From the NCBI GenBank assembly GCA_934434905.1, contig CAKSAI010000026.1, positions 1 through 19,064 on the forward strand: 19,064 nt of DNA. Direction: 5' to 3'. The position numbers and the translations under genes were made by a program. The stretch's first letter is position 1, and every line of letters starts with the position of its first letter. The notes under the pieces are model-generated. The model was not told the origin of the DNA. It saw only the letters and a list, made by a program, of their open reading frames with translations, and made no database searches. This DNA comes from an uncultured Lachnospiraceae bacterium (lineage in GTDB: Bacteria > Bacillota > Clostridia > Lachnospirales > Lachnospiraceae). Shown in pieces: positions 16,727 to 19,064 of this stretch.

Positions 16727-17596
16727 TCACCCTTTTACGCCTTCACCGGAAGAAACGCCGTTCTGGATCTGCTTCTGGAACGCTGCGTACAGGATCAGGA
16801 TCGGGATCATGGCGATCACCAGTCCCGCGAAGGTTCTTCCGTAATCCACATCATAGGTTCCTGAGTTTGTCAGGTAGGAAAGACCTATGGCGATGGTGTA
16901 TTTTGTCTGCTCATGGATGAAAGTGAGCGCTGTCACATATTCATTCCAGGTTCCCATCACATTCAGGATCGACACAACGAACAGGGACGGCTTGATGAGC
17001 GGCATGATGATCTTGAAGAAGATCGCAAACTGCGATGCTCCATCGATGGTCGCTGCTTCGATCAGTGAATTATGAATCCCCCGGATGAAGCCTGCCAGCA
17101 TAAATACATAAAAGGGCATTCCCTGGATCGCGTAGATGACAGACAGCCAGATCAGGGAATCTGTCATGTACAGCGAATCTGCGATATAGTACAGAGGAAC
17201 CAGAACAAGCACGCCCGGCACCATCATCATCACCATATAGAACAATTCCAGCGAATGCACCAGACGGTTCCCGAACTTCGCGATCACATACGCATTGGCT
17301 CCTACCACCAGCAGGGTGATCAGAAGTGTCAGGATAACCGTCATGATACTATTTAAAAAATACTCACCAAAATTCGCCTTGTTCCAGGCATTTATAAAAT
17401 TGATCCACTGCGGCTCCTTCGGAAGACTCCAGGGAGATGCGAAGAACTCCTTGTTGGTCTTCAGGGAGGTGTAGAACACCCAGATCACCGGGAATGCCAC
17501 TACAACACTCCAGAATATCAGAAAGATTCGAAGGATGCAGCGGGCCAGTATGGTACTCTTCGCTTCCGGTACTCGATTCTTCTTACTCACCGTCAT
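16727..17596 (-). CDS. CUT1-family carbohydrate ABC transporter permease (MalG/UgpE type)
   Basis: 289 residues, about six membrane helices, at the usual length for the second permease of a CUT1 sugar importer. The EAA loop that docks the ATPase is at 180-203 (EAATIDGASQFAIFFKIIMP). The C-terminus (QKQIQNGVSSGEGVKG) matches the conserved tail of MalG-like permeases. With the upstream permease it forms the membrane channel for an oligosaccharide captured by the binding protein. The gene overlaps the upstream permease by 14 bases, so translation is probably coupled. AAAGGAGAGG lies right against the ATG at 17596; a GTG at 17590 would have better spacing, so the protein may be two residues shorter. 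No ATPase is encoded nearby; CUT1 systems in Bacillota often share an MsmX/MsmK-type ATPase encoded elsewhere. Confidence 0.95.
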   Translation of the reverse strand: MTVSKKNRVPEAKSTILARCILRIFLIFWSVVVAFPVIWVFYTSLKTNKEFFASPWSLPKEPQWINFINAWNKANFGEYFLNSIMTVILTLLITLLVVGANAYVIAKFGNRLVHSLELFYMVMMMVPGVLVLVPLYYIADSLYMTDSLIWLSVIYAIQGMPFYVFMLAGFIRGIHNSLIEAATIDGASQFAIFFKIIMPLIKPSLFVVSILNVMGTWNEYVTALTFIHEQTKYTIAIGLSYLTNSGTYDVDYGRTFAGLVIAMIPILILYAAFQKQIQNGVSSGEGVKG

Positions 17597-18533
17597 CCTC
17601 TCCTTTCGACATCAATTTATTTGCCAGCAGTGAGACGCTCACGGTGATCACCAGCATGATCATGGCCGCAGCGTAGGAATATCCCACCTGCGGGTAGAGA
17701 CTGTCAAAGCTGTGCTTGTATACGAACATACCCATGACGACGTTCTTCTCGTTGACCGCGTCCCCCATCATCGCCTGTACCATGCCGAAGTTGGCTGCGA
17801 AGGACTGATAGAGGATGGTGATAACCATGAACTTGGTCTGCCGCCAGACTGCGGGCATGGTGATATAGCGAAGCTGCTGCCATTCTCCCGCTCCGTCGAT
17901 CCTGGCTGACTCATACAGCTCCTGGCTGATCCCGTCGATGGCCGTGATCATAACCAACATGAAGAGACCGATGCCGCACCAGCTTGCCACGAAGGTGATC
18001 ACTGCAATGGGATGCTCATACGTCCATCCGGTCTCCGGAATATACTTTCCAAGACCGATCATCTTTAAGATGGGATTCAATACGCCGAAATTCGGATCCA
18101 GCATGAAGTTCCATATGATCGCAATGATGATGGTGGAGAGTACATTCGGCAGGAAGAACAGAAACCGATAGATACCGGTTTCTGCCTTTCTGTAACGCAG
18201 TCTCGTCAGTGACACTGCGAAAAGTATCGTCAGCACCACAATGATAACTTCCTTACCCAGAATGATGATAAAATCATTCTTAATGGCAGCCAGGAATTCT
18301 GTATCCTTCAGGATCTCTATGTAATTTCGAATACCCACAAATGCATCCGACGTCAGCTTTCCGTACCCGGACCAGTCAAAGAAGCTGGTGTAGAAGGATT
18401 TCAATATCGGGTATACGCTGAACAGCAGATACAGAAGCAGGGAGGGCAGACAGAAGGCTGCAAAAAATGCAACCTTTGATCTGTCCTTGATCCTGCCCGG
18501 TCTTTGTTGTTTCATCTTCTTCACAAGTAGCAC
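17583..18533 (-). CDS. CUT1-family carbohydrate ABC transporter permease (MalF/UgpA type)
   Basis: 316 residues. The short basic N-terminus is followed by a hydrophobic first helix (VAFFAAFCLPSLLLYLLFSV) and about five more. The EAA loop reads ESARIDGAGEWQQLRYITMP, the MalF/UgpA form. It pairs with the downstream permease to import a sugar or oligosaccharide. The start at 18533 is a GTG only two bases after AAAGG, which is too close; GTG at 18524 or ATG at 18515 (MKQQRPG) are alternatives, and the choice does not affect the membrane part. The gene follows the binding-protein stop after 12 bases and overlaps the next permease, as expected for co-translated transporter subunits. Confidence 0.94.
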   Translation of the reverse strand: MLLVKKMKQQRPGRIKDRSKVAFFAAFCLPSLLLYLLFSVYPILKSFYTSFFDWSGYGKLTSDAFVGIRNYIEILKDTEFLAAIKNDFIIILGKEVIIVVLTILFAVSLTRLRYRKAETGIYRFLFFLPNVLSTIIIAIIWNFMLDPNFGVLNPILKMIGLGKYIPETGWTYEHPIAVITFVASWCGIGLFMLVMITAIDGISQELYESARIDGAGEWQQLRYITMPAVWRQTKFMVITILYQSFAANFGMVQAMMGDAVNEKNVVMGMFVYKHSFDSLYPQVGYSYAAAMIMLVITVSVSLLANKLMSKGEDDGE

Positions 18534-18545
18534 TGCCTTTCTGTA

Positions 18546-19064
18546 TTACTGATTCTTCTTTGCCGTTGCCTGCTGGATCGCCTTCACTGCCTGATCCACG
18601 GTGTATTCCCCGGAGACGATGCGGTTCACACAGTCGTTGACCGTGCCGTCCACGCTGCCCCAGGAGGTGCTTCCCTTTGAGACCATGGTAACGATATCTG
18701 AATTCATCATTTCCGTTACCTGCTTCGCGGAATCACTGATGTTCATATTTGAGACGTCGACGTTCGTCACGCTGGGTGTGGAGCACAGCTCTACAAACTT
18801 GGCTGCGATCTCATCTGTGTACAGGAAGCGCAGGAATGCTGCCGCTGCTTCCGGATTCTTTGCCTTGCTGGCGATTCCCACCGTGCTGGCAGAGGCGATG
18901 ACACAGGTCTTCTGATCCTTGTCCTGTAACATGGACGGATAATAACGCATCTGGAAGTCATCCGGTGTGGAGTCCTTCATCTCGTTCTCCAGCCACAATC
19001 CGTTGGGGATCAGTGCGTCCGTGCGCTTCAGCCATGTCGCCTGACTGGTGATATGGTTCATGGA
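18546..19064 (-). CDS. Extracellular sugar-binding protein of the ABC importer, C-terminal part
   Basis: The frame is open through the right edge, so only about 172 C-terminal residues are seen; the ATG at 19061 is internal. The fragment has the C-lobe pattern of family 1 extracellular solute-binding proteins. DALIPNGLWLENEMKD resembles the conserved small-hydrophobic/Asn-Gly-xW hinge segment. SKAKNPEAAAAFLRFLYTDE is the typical helix that closes the lobe, and the tail WGSVDGTVNDCVNRIVSGEYT is standard. The lipoprotein signal would lie outside the window. It would capture the glycan fragment released at the surface and pass it to the two permeases. As the first visible gene of the operon it may also be the most strongly expressed (inference). 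Confidence 0.92.
   Translation of the reverse strand, partial: SMNHITSQATWLKRTDALIPNGLWLENEMKDSTPDDFQMRYYPSMLQDKDQKTCVIASASTVGIASKAKNPEAAAAFLRFLYTDEIAAKFVELCSTPSVTNVDVSNMNISDSAKQVTEMMNSDIVTMVSKGSTSWGSVDGTVNDCVNRIVSGEYTVDQAVKAIQQATAKKNQ

Noticed and set aside
17072..17356. Plus-strand frame with a run of histidines
   Set aside because: The run is the complement of the Met-rich MVMMMVPG membrane segment of the permease.

Overview
The window looks like part of a chromosome from an anaerobic Bacillota, most likely a gut or rumen Lachnospiraceae-type Clostridia. This rests on moderate GC, strong AGGAG ribosome binding sites, a two-permease CUT1 sugar importer with no ATPase beside it, a type I dockerin, very large modular surface glycoside hydrolases, and the tail of a PD-(D/E)XK (Rpn-type) transposase-like gene. 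The species call is inference from gene style, not from a marker gene.

Layout, left to right. Bases 1-348 (+) are the 3' end of the PD-(D/E)XK transposase-family gene, ending in a heptad-repeat coiled coil. A perfect 16-bp stem hairpin at 406-441 separates it from everything else. From 574 to the right edge there are seven genes, all on the minus strand and tightly packed: gaps of 12 to 73 bases and two 14-base overlaps. In transcription order they are a sugar-binding lipoprotein (cut by the right edge), two CUT1 permeases, a giant of about 2980 residues with a secretion signal and membrane anchor, a secreted 1236-residue dockerin/phosphatase protein, a cytosolic GH78-type alpha-L-rhamnosidase-like enzyme and a Gfo/Idh/MocA oxidoreductase. 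The operon promoter lies beyond the right edge.

How the parts may work together (inference). The giant carries about eleven carbohydrate-binding-like beta-sandwich modules, a rhamnosidase-N-type module and a GH42-like TIM barrel with a trimerisation-like domain. It would hold and cut a complex glycan at the membrane. The secreted neighbour shares one module type with it and ends in a CX5R protein-tyrosine-phosphatase domain, so it may remove phosphate from a glycan, glycolipid or protein at the cell surface. The ABC importer would bring in the released oligosaccharide. In the cytosol the GH78 enzyme would remove a terminal sugar, probably rhamnose, and the NAD(P)-dependent oxidoreductase would act on a sugar or glycoside. 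The substrate cannot be read from the sequence.

The most unusual items are the secreted CBM-like/dockerin/phosphatase protein, a roughly 150-residue module present in five copies across two adjacent genes, an exact 507-bp (169-codon) repeat register inside the giant gene, and two repeat-built insertions inside the GH78 enzyme.
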